A stretch of 64,000 nt of DNA from JAJPHI01 sp035541875 (GTDB lineage Bacteria > Desulfobacterota > Binatia > Binatales > Binataceae): contig DATKML010000005.1 of the NCBI GenBank assembly GCA_035541875.1, forward strand, positions 20,122 to 84,121, read 5' to 3'. Position numbers and translations under genes: made by a program. Each line of letters starts with the position of its first letter. Position 1 is the first letter of the stretch. Shown in pieces: positions 1 through 7,783 of the stretch. The notes below the pieces were generated by a model. The model saw only the letters and a program-made list of their open reading frames with translations. It had not been told where the DNA came from and searched no databases.

Positions 1-138
1 CAAGATTAGCGGAGATTTGCCTCACTGGTTCCGATGGCACCAGCTAGCAACGATAGCTATTAGCTGTCACCAGCATTCTATGGCGACGGGGCGGGGCGTC
101 GTCTTGTCTGCTTCACGAACAGTGATTATTTCTCTGCT

Positions 139-339
139 ATGCAGAATCGGAGACCTTCGTTCGAACGGCTCGAAGCAAGTCTGCTCGCCTGTCCGAAATG
201 TCGTGTGGCGGTCAAGCCGCGTAAGCGACTTTTGCTGGTCCTGCCGGAGGGCGATAAGTACGAATACGTCTGCCCCGATTGCGGCTCGACCTGCGGCACG
301 ACGGTTCAAAAGGAGCCTGACAACATGCGTCTGCGATAA
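139..339 (+). CDS. small zinc-ribbon protein, hypothetical
   Basis: Encodes 66 residues with two cysteine pairs, CPKC near residue 18 and CPDCGSTC near residue 45, separated by a basic and hydrophobic stretch. This is the spacing of a four-cysteine zinc ribbon. I do not recognise the family and cannot assign a function; small ribbons of this kind often bind nucleic acid or serve as redox or assembly proteins. The ATG has no convincing Shine-Dalgarno sequence. The gene stands alone, upstream of and convergent with the PPOX-family gene. The regular ribbon pattern argues for a real gene, but its size and weak start keep confidence moderate. Confidence 0.5.
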   Translation: MQNRRPSFERLEASLLACPKCRVAVKPRKRLLLVLPEGDKYEYVCPDCGSTCGTTVQKEPDNMRLR

Positions 340-368
340 TCGACTCGATTTAGACGCACGTCGCAGAC
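326..368. terminator. inverted repeat at the end of the zinc-ribbon gene
   Basis: TGCGTCT at 326-332 pairs with AGACGCA at 352-358, and GTCTGCGA at 329-336 alternatively pairs with TCGCAGAC at 361-368. It overlaps the end of the zinc-ribbon gene and lies between two convergent genes, where a terminator would be expected. There is no U-tract, so this is only a candidate. Confidence 0.3.
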
Positions 369-391
369 TCCTTAGCTCGCCCCGATAGTTT

Positions 392-790
392 TTAGCCCAT
401 CGCTTGAGCCGACGACGGCTCGATCTCGTAGAGCACGCGCACTTCGCCCGGCTGGCGGAACGGATACTTGTCCTGGCCCAGATATTTCTTCGCCAGCGAA
501 TCGATATGAGCGTCGGCGCCGCTCTCAGTGCAGCTCACGACTTTGCCGCGAACCTGGAGATAGCGGTACGGATTTTCGGGATCCTGAATCGAAAGTGCGA
601 CCGCCGCGCCTGGACGCATCGTGCGCGCCTTCACGCGCCCTTTCGCTGTATTGACGCGAATCTTGCCACTGGCGTAATCGAACCATACCGGCGTCACCTG
701 CGGTGATCCGTCCTTCATGATCGTGGCGATATGAGCGAACGATTTCTTGGTCCCTAACAGATCGATATAGGCCTCTGGAATCACAGCCAT
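392..790 (-). CDS. PPOX-class FMN/F420-dependent oxidoreductase family protein
   Basis: A 132-residue protein of the pyridoxamine-phosphate-oxidase-like split-barrel fold. The N-terminal half (FAHIATIMKDGSPQVTPVW) and the central strand (GRVKARTMRPGAAVALSI, then PYRYLQVRGKV) match the TIGR03618-type proteins often annotated as F420-dependent. Members bind FMN, F420 or haem-like cofactors, so the reaction cannot be told from sequence alone. I chose the ATG at 790 because GGAGG lies eight bases upstream; a longer frame starting at 805 would place that site inside the coding region. It is monocistronic and convergent with the zinc-ribbon gene. Confidence 0.8.
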   Translation of the reverse strand: MAVIPEAYIDLLGTKKSFAHIATIMKDGSPQVTPVWFDYASGKIRVNTAKGRVKARTMRPGAAVALSIQDPENPYRYLQVRGKVVSCTESGADAHIDSLAKKYLGQDKYPFRQPGEVRVLYEIEPSSAQAMG

Positions 791-930
791 CGGTATAACC
801 TCCACTGCTTACTTTGATGGATCATTTTCACCCTGATGCGACCCCCATACCGAGTCAAGCTCGCGGATGTCGCATTGCCGTGGCGTTCGTATAAAATTGC
901 CTCTTCGAAAGGTTCAATGGGAATTCTGCT

Positions 931-1824
931 ATGGCATCTGACCGTCCGCTCGCGACGTTCGATCTGAAACGGCCGCTGCTAGGCGCGCATATGTCGATCG
1001 CGGGTGGCGTGAGCCAGGCGCTACTTCGCGGACGCGACGCTGGATGCGAGTGCGTTCAGATCTTTACCAAATCCTCGCGCCAGTGGGCTGCCAAGCCCTA
1101 TACGAAAGACGAGATTGAATCCTTCAAGACGAATCTGCGCGAGACCGGGATCAAGATGGTCGTGGCGCACGATTCCTATCTCGTGAACATGGGTGCCACC
1201 GAAGCCGCACTACGCAAGAAATCGATCGCCGGTGTGATCGACGAACTCGAACGATGCGAGCAGCTCGGCGTACCGATTCTGATCGCACATCCGGGGGCAC
1301 ACGTTGGCGCCGGCGAAGAGGCCGGGGTCAAAAATATAGCGGCGGCGATCGATGAGGCTCATGCAGCCTGCCCCGGATATCGCGTGAAGATCGCGCTCGA
1401 AATCACCGCCGGACAAGGCAGCAATCTCGGCTACAAGTTCGAGCAGATGGGCCAGATAATCGATGCAGTCAAAGATAACGGACGGCTGCGCCTGTGCTTC
1501 GACACGGAGCATGCGTTCGCCGCGGGTTACGACCTGCGCAGCGAGGAGGGCTATGACCGCACCTTCAGCGAACTCGATGAGCATATCGGACTCGAACTGT
1601 TGGCCGCATTCCATATCAATGACTCGATGAAGCCACTGAATTCACGCGTCGATCGGCATGAGCATATCGGCAAGGGCCATATCGGTCTGGAGCCTTTTCG
1701 CCGCCTCGTCAACGACCCGCGCTTCGTGAATATCCCGATGTGCCTCGAAACCGAACCCGGTGACGAGAACAAGGATATTATCGAGGACCTCCAGCAACTC
1801 CATCAACTACTGAAGGCTGAATGA
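931..1824 (+). CDS. nfo: deoxyribonuclease IV (AP endonuclease)
   Basis: A 297-residue endonuclease IV, close to the usual 280-300. It cleaves 5' of abasic sites in base-excision repair using a trinuclear zinc centre. Zinc-ligand motifs of the xylose-isomerase-like TIM barrel are present in order: LGAHMS near residue 20, IAHPGAH near 120, ALEITAGQG near 150, CFDTEHAF near 190, the HIND and RHEHIGKGHIG segments near 228-248, and CLETEPGDE near the C-terminus. The ATG at 931 is accepted, although a shorter start cannot be excluded. It is followed by a repeat-containing gap and trpS. Confidence 0.93.
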   Translation: MASDRPLATFDLKRPLLGAHMSIAGGVSQALLRGRDAGCECVQIFTKSSRQWAAKPYTKDEIESFKTNLRETGIKMVVAHDSYLVNMGATEAALRKKSIAGVIDELERCEQLGVPILIAHPGAHVGAGEEAGVKNIAAAIDEAHAACPGYRVKIALEITAGQGSNLGYKFEQMGQIIDAVKDNGRLRLCFDTEHAFAAGYDLRSEEGYDRTFSELDEHIGLELLAAFHINDSMKPLNSRVDRHEHIGKGHIGLEPFRRLVNDPRFVNIPMCLETEPGDENKDIIEDLQQLHQLLKAE

Positions 1825-1832
1825 AAATAACC

Positions 1833-1943
1833 GGGATTCTTCGCTACAGCAGCCTCCGCTCAGAATGACATCGGTGGTGGAGCGGAAAATAGTTACCGTG
1901 CAAACAGCAACTTAGTGTCATTCTGAGCGCAGCGAAGAATCCC
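1833..1943. repeat. facing pair of palindromic intergenic repeats
   Basis: The gap between nfo and trpS holds two related copies in opposite orientation. GGGATTCTTCGCT at 1833-1845 plus GCTCAGAATGACA at 1858-1870 form the first copy. TGTCATTCTGAGC at 1916-1928 plus AGCGAAGAATCCC at 1931-1943 form the second. The second is essentially the reverse complement of the first without a 10-12 base insert, so the transcript could fold into one long hairpin. A related element sits at 39858-39906. Such REP-like elements are common in intergenic DNA and may act as terminators or as non-autonomous mobile repeats. Confidence 0.75.
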
Positions 1944-1976
1944 TGATCACGATAAGCCCGGAACGATAGAGACAGC

Positions 1977-2981
1977 ATGCCCAAAAGAATCCTCACCGGC
2001 GATCGCCCAACCGGACCCCTCCATCTCGGCCACTATGTCGGCTCGTTGCAGAATCGCGTCAAACTACAGGATGAGTACGACACGTACGTTCTGATCGCCG
2101 ATGTGCAGGCGCTTACCGACAATTTTGAGCATCCGGAGAAGCTCTCGGACAACATCTTTCAGGTCGCGCTCGACTACCTAGCGGTCGGACTGGATCCGAA
2201 CAAGGTAAAGTTTGTAGTCCAATCGATGGTCCCCGAACTGACCGAACTGACTATCTACTTCATGAACCTGGTGACCGTCGCGACACTCGAACGGAATCCC
2301 ACGGTCAAAGAAGAGATCAAGCTGCGCAACTTCGTGAAAGGCGTGCCGGTTGGCTTTTGGTCGTATCCGATTTCGCAGGCCGCCGATATTACTATCTTCA
2401 AAGCGGATCTCGTGCCCGTCGGCGAAGACCAACTACCGATGATCGAGCAGGCGCGCGAGATCGTGCGCCGCTTCAATCGACTGTATGCGAAGATCCTGAT
2501 CGAGCCGCGCCCGATGATCGGGGCGATGGCGCGATTACCCGGTACGGACGGCGGCGCGAAGATGTCGAAATCGCTCGGCAACTGTGTCTATTTGGGCGAT
2601 ACGGCGGAGCAGGTACGAAAGCGCGTGATGTCGATGTTCACCGACCCAACGCGAATTCATCCGACAGACCCCGGCCACGTCGAGGGTAATCCGGTCTTCA
2701 CATATCACGACGTTTTCAATCCGAATAAGGCGGAAGTCGAGGAGTTGAAGGATCGCTATCGCAAAGGCACGGTCGGTGATGTCGAAGTAAAGCAGAAGCT
2801 CTACGATGCGCTGAACGCGTTCCTTACTCCGATTCGCGAGCGCCGCGCCGAGTATCAGGCGAAGCCGAAAGAAGTCTACGAGATAATCGCGGAAGGAACG
2901 CGGAAGGGTCGCGCCTTGGCGCAAGCCACGATGGCGGAAGTGCGCGAATCGATGAAAATCGCGTACAAGTTTGATGCCTAG
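1977..2981 (+). CDS. trpS: tryptophan--tRNA ligase
   Basis: A 334-residue class Ic aminoacyl-tRNA synthetase, the usual length, which charges tRNA-Trp in the cytoplasm. The HIGH-type signature is GPLHLGHY at residues 13-20 and the KMSKS loop is KMSKS at 195-199. The Rossmann core includes ADVQALTDN near 42-50. The C-terminal helical anticodon-binding part is intact. The ATG is the only reasonable start. It lies downstream of the inverted repeats, and no T-box or leader peptide is visible. Confidence 0.96.
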   Translation: MPKRILTGDRPTGPLHLGHYVGSLQNRVKLQDEYDTYVLIADVQALTDNFEHPEKLSDNIFQVALDYLAVGLDPNKVKFVVQSMVPELTELTIYFMNLVTVATLERNPTVKEEIKLRNFVKGVPVGFWSYPISQAADITIFKADLVPVGEDQLPMIEQAREIVRRFNRLYAKILIEPRPMIGAMARLPGTDGGAKMSKSLGNCVYLGDTAEQVRKRVMSMFTDPTRIHPTDPGHVEGNPVFTYHDVFNPNKAEVEELKDRYRKGTVGDVEVKQKLYDALNAFLTPIRERRAEYQAKPKEVYEIIAEGTRKGRALAQATMAEVRESMKIAYKFDA

Positions 2982-3010
2982 TTGCAGTTTTCTAACGACG
3001 GTCTTTATTT

Positions 3011-3047
3011 GTCATTCTCGCGAGTGACTGCCACGCGAGAGAATGAC
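3011..3047. repeat. palindromic repeat/hairpin downstream of trpS
   Basis: GTCATTCTC at 3011-3019 pairs perfectly with GAGAATGAC at 3039-3047. Additional GCG/CGC bases inside extend the stem. It shares the GTCATTCT core with the repeats at 1833-1943 and 39858-39906, and lies about 30 bases after the trpS stop. It may double as a terminator, but no U-tract follows. Confidence 0.6.
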
Positions 3048-3237
3048 GAAAAGGAACCTCCAGACTACCAAGGACTGAATTGGTCTCCGCAAGGTGCCCC
3101 GCCTTTTCGGTTCGCTATCGACACCGCGCAAAGAACTGCCCGACAGGTCCAAATGGTCTCTTTACCGGTTGCTTCCTCGCAACGCAGGCAGCTCACGAGG
3201 AAATTCGCGACACAGACCAACGACGCGCGCGGTTAGC

Positions 3238-3654
3238 TCATGGGGATGCAGGTACAGATACCGCTCGAATAGGACTATCCACCGGCGAGGATTCCCTGAG
3301 CGTCTCCAGAAAATCCGTGTCGCCAATGAAATAGAGCGGAATCCGCCACGGTACCCAGCCGCTTTTCCGTTGCACGTACAGATGGGGCAAGCCACATAAG
3401 CGGCGGTACTTCGCTCCGACGACATTCTCCCAAGGGAGCCACAAGAGGCTGTAAAGCCTCACGCCGTCCGGTCGTATCTGGATGGTGTAGGTCTTGAAAA
3501 TTACTGCTGCCACCAGTACTAAGACGCCGGCCTCCAGCAACACCGATTCGGCTGATTGAAGTCCGGTGGTTAAAAGCCCCGGCAGGAAGGCAACGATCAG
3601 CAATGCCATCGCCCAGAACGGCAGGCGAAAAGTGACAGTACCGTTGGGCTTCAA
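3238..3654 (-). CDS. hypothetical two-TM membrane protein, possible bacterial PH-like domain
   Basis: Encodes about 138 residues. Two hydrophobic segments lie near the N-terminus (roughly 12-32 and 38-56). A soluble tail follows with the pattern TIQIRPDGVRLY..LPWENV, which resembles small membrane-anchored proteins with a bacterial pleckstrin-homology-like fold (the strand run ending in a Trp-Glu 'WENV' block). The frame is open only back to a stop at 3676-3678. The start used is a TTG at 3654 with a weak GGAAG upstream, so the start is uncertain. It follows proS on the same strand. Function unknown. Confidence 0.55.
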   Translation of the reverse strand: MKPNGTVTFRLPFWAMALLIVAFLPGLLTTGLQSAESVLLEAGVLVLVAAVIFKTYTIQIRPDGVRLYSLLWLPWENVVGAKYRRLCGLPHLYVQRKSGWVPWRIPLYFIGDTDFLETLRESSPVDSPIRAVSVPASP

Positions 3655-3695
3655 ATGCGACCAAACTTCCGTGTTTCAGCTTCGATAGCCCTGCG

Positions 3696-5156
3696 TCAGT
3701 ACGCCTTCGCGAAATAGGCTCGCTCCTTGGATTCGCTTCCGCACACGACGCACGGTCCTGACGCCACGCTCTGATTGAGGGGAATCGCGCGGCAGGTCGC
3801 GCGCGTCTCCTCGCGAATCTTGGTTTCACAAGCGGGATTACCGCACCAGTAGAGATCGATGAAGCCGCCGCCGCCCTCACCCGCCATCCGTGACTTGAGC
3901 GCATCGTAGGAGGCGAGCTGATGGGTGTTCGCTTCCATCGCGGCTCGCGCCTGCCGATAGAGATTCTTCTGAATTTCATCGAGCAGCGTCCTGACGTGCG
4001 TAGCTATATCGCTGAGCGAAGCTTTGCCCTTGCCCTCTTTGCCCGGGATATCACGTCGCGCCGTCACGACCTCATTCGCCGCGATATCACGCGGGCCGAT
4101 TTCGATTCGCAGCGGCACTCCGCGCATCTCCCAATCATTGAACTTGAAGCCGGGCGTAACGCCGTCGCGATCATCGAGGCGCGCGCGCAGTCCCGCGTTC
4201 TCGAGTTTTTCACGCAACTCCCGCGCTACGGGAAGGACCTTCTCGGCTTCCTCGGGCTTCCGCCAGATAGGCACGATTACTATTTGAGTCGAGGCGACGG
4301 CGGGGGGGAGCCGCAACCCCTGATCGTCGCCATGCGACATGATAATCGCACCGAGCAGTCGGGTTGAGACACCCCAGCTCGTCTGATGGGGAAACTGCAA
4401 CTGATTATTGTCATCGAGGAAACGAATCTCGAAAGCCTTGGCGAAGTTCTGGCCGAGGTAGTGCGAGGTGCCGCACTGGAGCGCTCGCCCATCGGGCATC
4501 AGGCTCTCGATCGTGTAGGTATCATCCGCGCCGGGAAACCGCTCCGCTGCACTCTTGCGGCCATAGATCAGCGGCACGGCGAGAAAATCCTCGACGAAGC
4601 TGCGATAAACCTCGAGCATCGTAAGCGTTTCCTGCTCCGCCTCCTCGCGCGTGGCATGAGCGGTGTGACCCTCCTGCCAGAGGAACTCGGCGGTCCGCAG
4701 AAACGGACGGGTGCGCATTTCCCATCGCACGACGTTGCACCATTGATTCACCATCAGGGGAAGATCGCGATGGGAATGAATCCACTGCGCAAACATGTGA
4801 TTGATGATCGTTTCGGAGGTAGGACGAACGACAAGCTTCTCTTCCAGCTCCTTGCCGCCGCCGTGGGTGACCACTGCGACTTCGGGCGCGAAGCCCTCAA
4901 CGTGTTGAGCTTCCTTCTGCAGGAAGCTCAACGGGATAAAAACCGGGAAGTAGGCATTGCGCGCCCCTGTCTTCTTGATACGGCGATCGAGTTCGTCGCG
5001 CAGATGCTCCCAAATCGCGAAACCGTCGGGCCGAAAGACGATACATCCGCGGACCGGCGAATAATCGGCCAGCTCGGCGCGTGCGATAATCTCGTTGTAC
5101 CACGCGGCAAAATCCTCGCTGCGCGGAGTAATCTTCTTGTCGTTCTTCTCAGCCAT
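3696..5156 (-). CDS. proS: proline--tRNA ligase (archaeal/eukaryote-like short form)
   Basis: A 486-residue class II synthetase of the short ProS type without the inserted editing domain. Motif 2 region features WCNVVRWEMRTRPFLRTAEF near residue 135-155 and the TSETIINHMF block precedes it. A C-terminal zinc-binding segment has CGNPAC..., then CVVCGSES, and the protein ends in a Tyr, as in this family. The ATG at 5156 follows AGGA at short spacing; the longer frame back to 5213 adds an unrelated arginine-rich tail. It is divergent from the SIMPL-domain gene. It may be co-transcribed with the small membrane protein downstream. Confidence 0.95.
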   Translation of the reverse strand: MAEKNDKKITPRSEDFAAWYNEIIARAELADYSPVRGCIVFRPDGFAIWEHLRDELDRRIKKTGARNAYFPVFIPLSFLQKEAQHVEGFAPEVAVVTHGGGKELEEKLVVRPTSETIINHMFAQWIHSHRDLPLMVNQWCNVVRWEMRTRPFLRTAEFLWQEGHTAHATREEAEQETLTMLEVYRSFVEDFLAVPLIYGRKSAAERFPGADDTYTIESLMPDGRALQCGTSHYLGQNFAKAFEIRFLDDNNQLQFPHQTSWGVSTRLLGAIIMSHGDDQGLRLPPAVASTQIVIVPIWRKPEEAEKVLPVARELREKLENAGLRARLDDRDGVTPGFKFNDWEMRGVPLRIEIGPRDIAANEVVTARRDIPGKEGKGKASLSDIATHVRTLLDEIQKNLYRQARAAMEANTHQLASYDALKSRMAGEGGGGFIDLYWCGNPACETKIREETRATCRAIPLNQSVASGPCVVCGSESKERAYFAKAY

Positions 5157-5287
5157 TACGTCCTGGTTCGTTTCCGCGCGACGGCGGAAGCTCCGTTCGC
5201 GGCATGATAGCATAGCGACACGTGCTTGACGCTCTGAGAGCGGCTGGCTTCAATTTAATTGAACGCTGATGGCGAAAAGGATTCTCG

Positions 5288-6004
5288 ATGCGAGCAAGTA
5301 AAGTCACCACGGTAGTCGCGGCGCTGTTGGCTCTCGTGATAGTCGCGCGTACCGCCGGCGCTCAGGCCGACGCCAAAACCCACGTAATCGAAGTCAGCGG
5401 CGACGGGCAAGCGCAGAGCCCTCCCGATCAGGCCACGCTTGAACTCGCGATCGAAACGCATGCCGCAACGGCCGGAGAGGCTGCGGGAACCAACGGCGCG
5501 TTGGCGCAGAAAGTCCGCGATGCGCTCAAGGGCAAGCTCGGCGACAAAGGCACGATGTGGACCGGGGGCTATTCGCTCTATCCCGATTACAGCGAGCCGC
5601 GGCCCGGCAACGAAGCCAAGATTATCGGTTACCACGCGCAAAACACGATCACGGTCGAGACCTCAGATTTGGAGTTGGTCGGGCCTCTGATTGATGCGGC
5701 AATCGCGGCGGGTGCGAATCGGGTGAACTCGCTCCAGTACAGTCTGCGTGACAGTACCAAGGCGCGCAGTGAAGCAATCACGCGCGCTTCCAAGGATGCG
5801 CAGGCGCAGGCCCAGGCGCTCGCGAACGCACTCGGCGTGAAACTCGGATCAGTGATCAAGGCAGCCACGACGGCCGAGATTCGCCCAATCCCCATGATGC
5901 GAATGCAGGCTGCCTCCGCGATGGCGGCGGCTGCGGCAACGCCGGTCGAGGCCGGGCAGGTCACCGTGCCGGCCACCGTGTCGCTGACCTACGAGATTCA
6001 GTAG
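5288..6004 (+). CDS. SIMPL (DUF541) domain periplasmic protein
   Basis: A 238-residue exported protein. Residues 1-27 form a signal peptide with a hydrophobic core and an AGAQA cleavage region. The remainder matches the SIMPL/DUF541 family: VIEVSGDGQAQSPPDQATLEL at the start, a central YHAQNTITVET strand, and the late ALANALGVKLGSVIKA block. Family members are periplasmic or outer-membrane associated and the role is not defined (oxidative-stress links were reported for E. coli YggE). It ends 15 bases before the permease gene, so it may share that transcript. Confidence 0.88.
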   Translation: MRASKVTTVVAALLALVIVARTAGAQADAKTHVIEVSGDGQAQSPPDQATLELAIETHAATAGEAAGTNGALAQKVRDALKGKLGDKGTMWTGGYSLYPDYSEPRPGNEAKIIGYHAQNTITVETSDLELVGPLIDAAIAAGANRVNSLQYSLRDSTKARSEAITRASKDAQAQAQALANALGVKLGSVIKAATTAEIRPIPMMRMQAASAMAAAAATPVEAGQVTVPATVSLTYEIQ

Positions 6005-6019
6005 AGCGGCGCGGCGCGG

Positions 6020-6949
6020 ATGATCGCGTATATCCTGCGCCGCTTCGCGATCGGCGTCGGCGTTCTGATCGGGATTTCGCTGATCACTTTTCTGATCGCT
6101 TTTGCGGTTCCGGCTGATCCCGCGATCGCAGTGGCGGGTGCCAAAGCTGATCCCAAGACGCTGGCAGAGATTCGAGCGCAGCTCGGACTCGACCAGCCGC
6201 TCTATCGGCAGTATCTGCGCTATATGCATCGAATCGCGCATGGCGATCTCGGTCGTTCCTACGTCCGGCGCGAGAGTGTGACCAGCCTGATCGCACAGCG
6301 CTTTCCGGCAACTGCGATTCTCGCAATTAGTGCGACCGTATGCTCGCTCGCGCTCGGTATCCTGATGGGCTTGGTTTCAGCGGCGCGCCGCGACCGACTG
6401 CTCGACCATACGATGCTGTTCATCTCGTTGGGTTTTGTATCGATGCCCGTTTTCTGGCTCGGCACGATCCTGCTGATCGCGGCGGCGTTCTGGTTGCGAG
6501 CCTTACCGCTCGGCGGTTTCGGCGACTGGCGCGCTCTAATCCTGCCGACGATCACCCTCACGCTTTCGTCGGCAGGTTATTATTCGCGAATCCTGCACAC
6601 GAATTTGACCGAGGCGCTTAGCCAGGATTACGTACGGACCGCTCGCGGCAAGGGGCTTTCGCCGATCAGGATTGTGGTAAAGCATGCGCTCGCCAACGCG
6701 ATGCTCCCGCTGCTGACGCTCGCGGGACTTGATCTCGCGGGGCTACTCTCCGGTGTCGTGCTGACCGAGACCGTCTTCAACTGGCCCGGTATCGGCCGCC
6801 TCGCTTACGAAGCCGTCTTCAATCTCGATATCCCGCTGATCATGGGCACGGTGCTCTTCGGCGCCCTGCTGGTCGTGATCGCCAATATTGTCGTCGACCT
6901 ACTTTACGCGTGGATCGATCCGCGGATCCGTCTCGGTGAAAGCGCCTAA
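6020..6949 (+). CDS. peptide/nickel-type ABC transporter permease, DppB family
   Basis: A 309-residue inner-membrane permease with six predicted membrane segments. The N-terminal MIAYILRRFAIGVGVLIGIS and ADPAIAVAGAKADPKTL blocks are typical of DppB/OppB. The cytoplasmic EAA loop is present as SQDYVRTARGKGLSPIRI near residue 210. It pairs with the next gene (three-base gap) to form the membrane channel for peptides or related solutes. No ATP-binding subunits are encoded here, so energising ATPases must come from elsewhere if the system is functional. Confidence 0.92.
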   Translation: MIAYILRRFAIGVGVLIGISLITFLIAFAVPADPAIAVAGAKADPKTLAEIRAQLGLDQPLYRQYLRYMHRIAHGDLGRSYVRRESVTSLIAQRFPATAILAISATVCSLALGILMGLVSAARRDRLLDHTMLFISLGFVSMPVFWLGTILLIAAAFWLRALPLGGFGDWRALILPTITLTLSSAGYYSRILHTNLTEALSQDYVRTARGKGLSPIRIVVKHALANAMLPLLTLAGLDLAGLLSGVVLTETVFNWPGIGRLAYEAVFNLDIPLIMGTVLFGALLVVIANIVVDLLYAWIDPRIRLGESA

Positions 6950-6952
6950 CGG

Positions 6953-7783
6953 ATGAACGGCAAGACGAATCTGATGGAGCTGTGCGGCGCGATCATGATC
7001 GGGCTGCTCGCTGTGATCGCGATCGCTGCGCCGCTCTTCGCCCCTTACGATCCGACCCGGGCTGTCGCCGCGAGTTTCGGCGATCCCCAGGGGCCGTCGC
7101 ACGCCTTTTTGCTCGGTTCTGACGAATTGGGGCGCGACGTACTCTCGCGGATTATCTGGGGCGCGCGCATCTCGTTGATTATCGGTATCGCTGCGATGCT
7201 GGTGACGCTAACAATCGGCGTGACGATCGGTCTCATGTCGGGCTTTTTCGGCGGCACTATCGATTTCTGCCTGATGCGCGTCACTGACATGATGCTCGCA
7301 TTCCCGACGCTGCTGCTCGCGATGGCGTTCGTCACTGTGTTGCGGCCGAGCCTCTCCACGATTCTGCTCGTTATTGGGCTTGTGTCATGGACTAGTATCG
7401 CTCGCGTCGTGCGTGCAGAGACTTTGAGCCTGTCGCAGCGCGATTTCGTGCGCGCGGCCCAGGCACTCGGAGCACCCTCGTCACGGCTGATCGCGCGGCA
7501 TATCCTGCCGAACGCCCTGCCGATTATCGTGGTGATGGCCGCGCTCGGAACGTCGGGGACGCTGCTGCTCGACGCGGGCCTGAGTTTTCTCGGCCTTGGC
7601 GTGCCACCACCTACGCCGAGCTGGGGCCGGATGATCGAAGAGGCTCGTATCTACTTTCGGACCGCGCCGTGGCTCGCTCTCTTTCCCGGCCTCGCGATCC
7701 TCTATGCCGTACTCGGCTTTAACCTGCTCGGCTACGGCTACCTGCGTCGTCGCGGCCGCAATACCTCTGTGACCATGCGATGA
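6953..7783 (+). CDS. peptide/nickel-type ABC transporter permease, DppC family
   Basis: A 276-residue permease of the DppC/OppC group. It has an N-terminal membrane anchor, the APYDP block near residue 27, the LGSDELGRDVLSRIIWGAR signature near 53-71, and the EAA loop SQRDFVRAAQALGAPSSRLI near 162. The C-terminal LDAGLSFLGLGVPPPTPSWG block is classic for the family. It overlaps the following binding-protein gene by four bases (ATGA), indicating translational coupling. It is the second half of the permease heterodimer. Confidence 0.93.
   Translation: MNGKTNLMELCGAIMIGLLAVIAIAAPLFAPYDPTRAVAASFGDPQGPSHAFLLGSDELGRDVLSRIIWGARISLIIGIAAMLVTLTIGVTIGLMSGFFGGTIDFCLMRVTDMMLAFPTLLLAMAFVTVLRPSLSTILLVIGLVSWTSIARVVRAETLSLSQRDFVRAAQALGAPSSRLIARHILPNALPIIVVMAALGTSGTLLLDAGLSFLGLGVPPPTPSWGRMIEEARIYFRTAPWLALFPGLAILYAVLGFNLLGYGYLRRRGRNTSVTMR

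Noticed and set aside
1825..1976. Possible T-box or trp leader before trpS
   Set aside because: The structure is explained by facing palindromic repeats; no T-box sequence, specifier loop or Trp-rich leader peptide is seen.
2982..3399. Several overlapping short frames downstream of trpS
   Set aside because: They overlap each other and the minus-strand membrane-protein gene and show no start signal or family pattern; the region instead holds a palindromic repeat.
4386..5207. 273-codon plus-strand frame opposite proS
   Set aside because: It is the antisense of a certain proS gene; long antisense frames arise from GC-rich codon bias and it has no recognisable domain.
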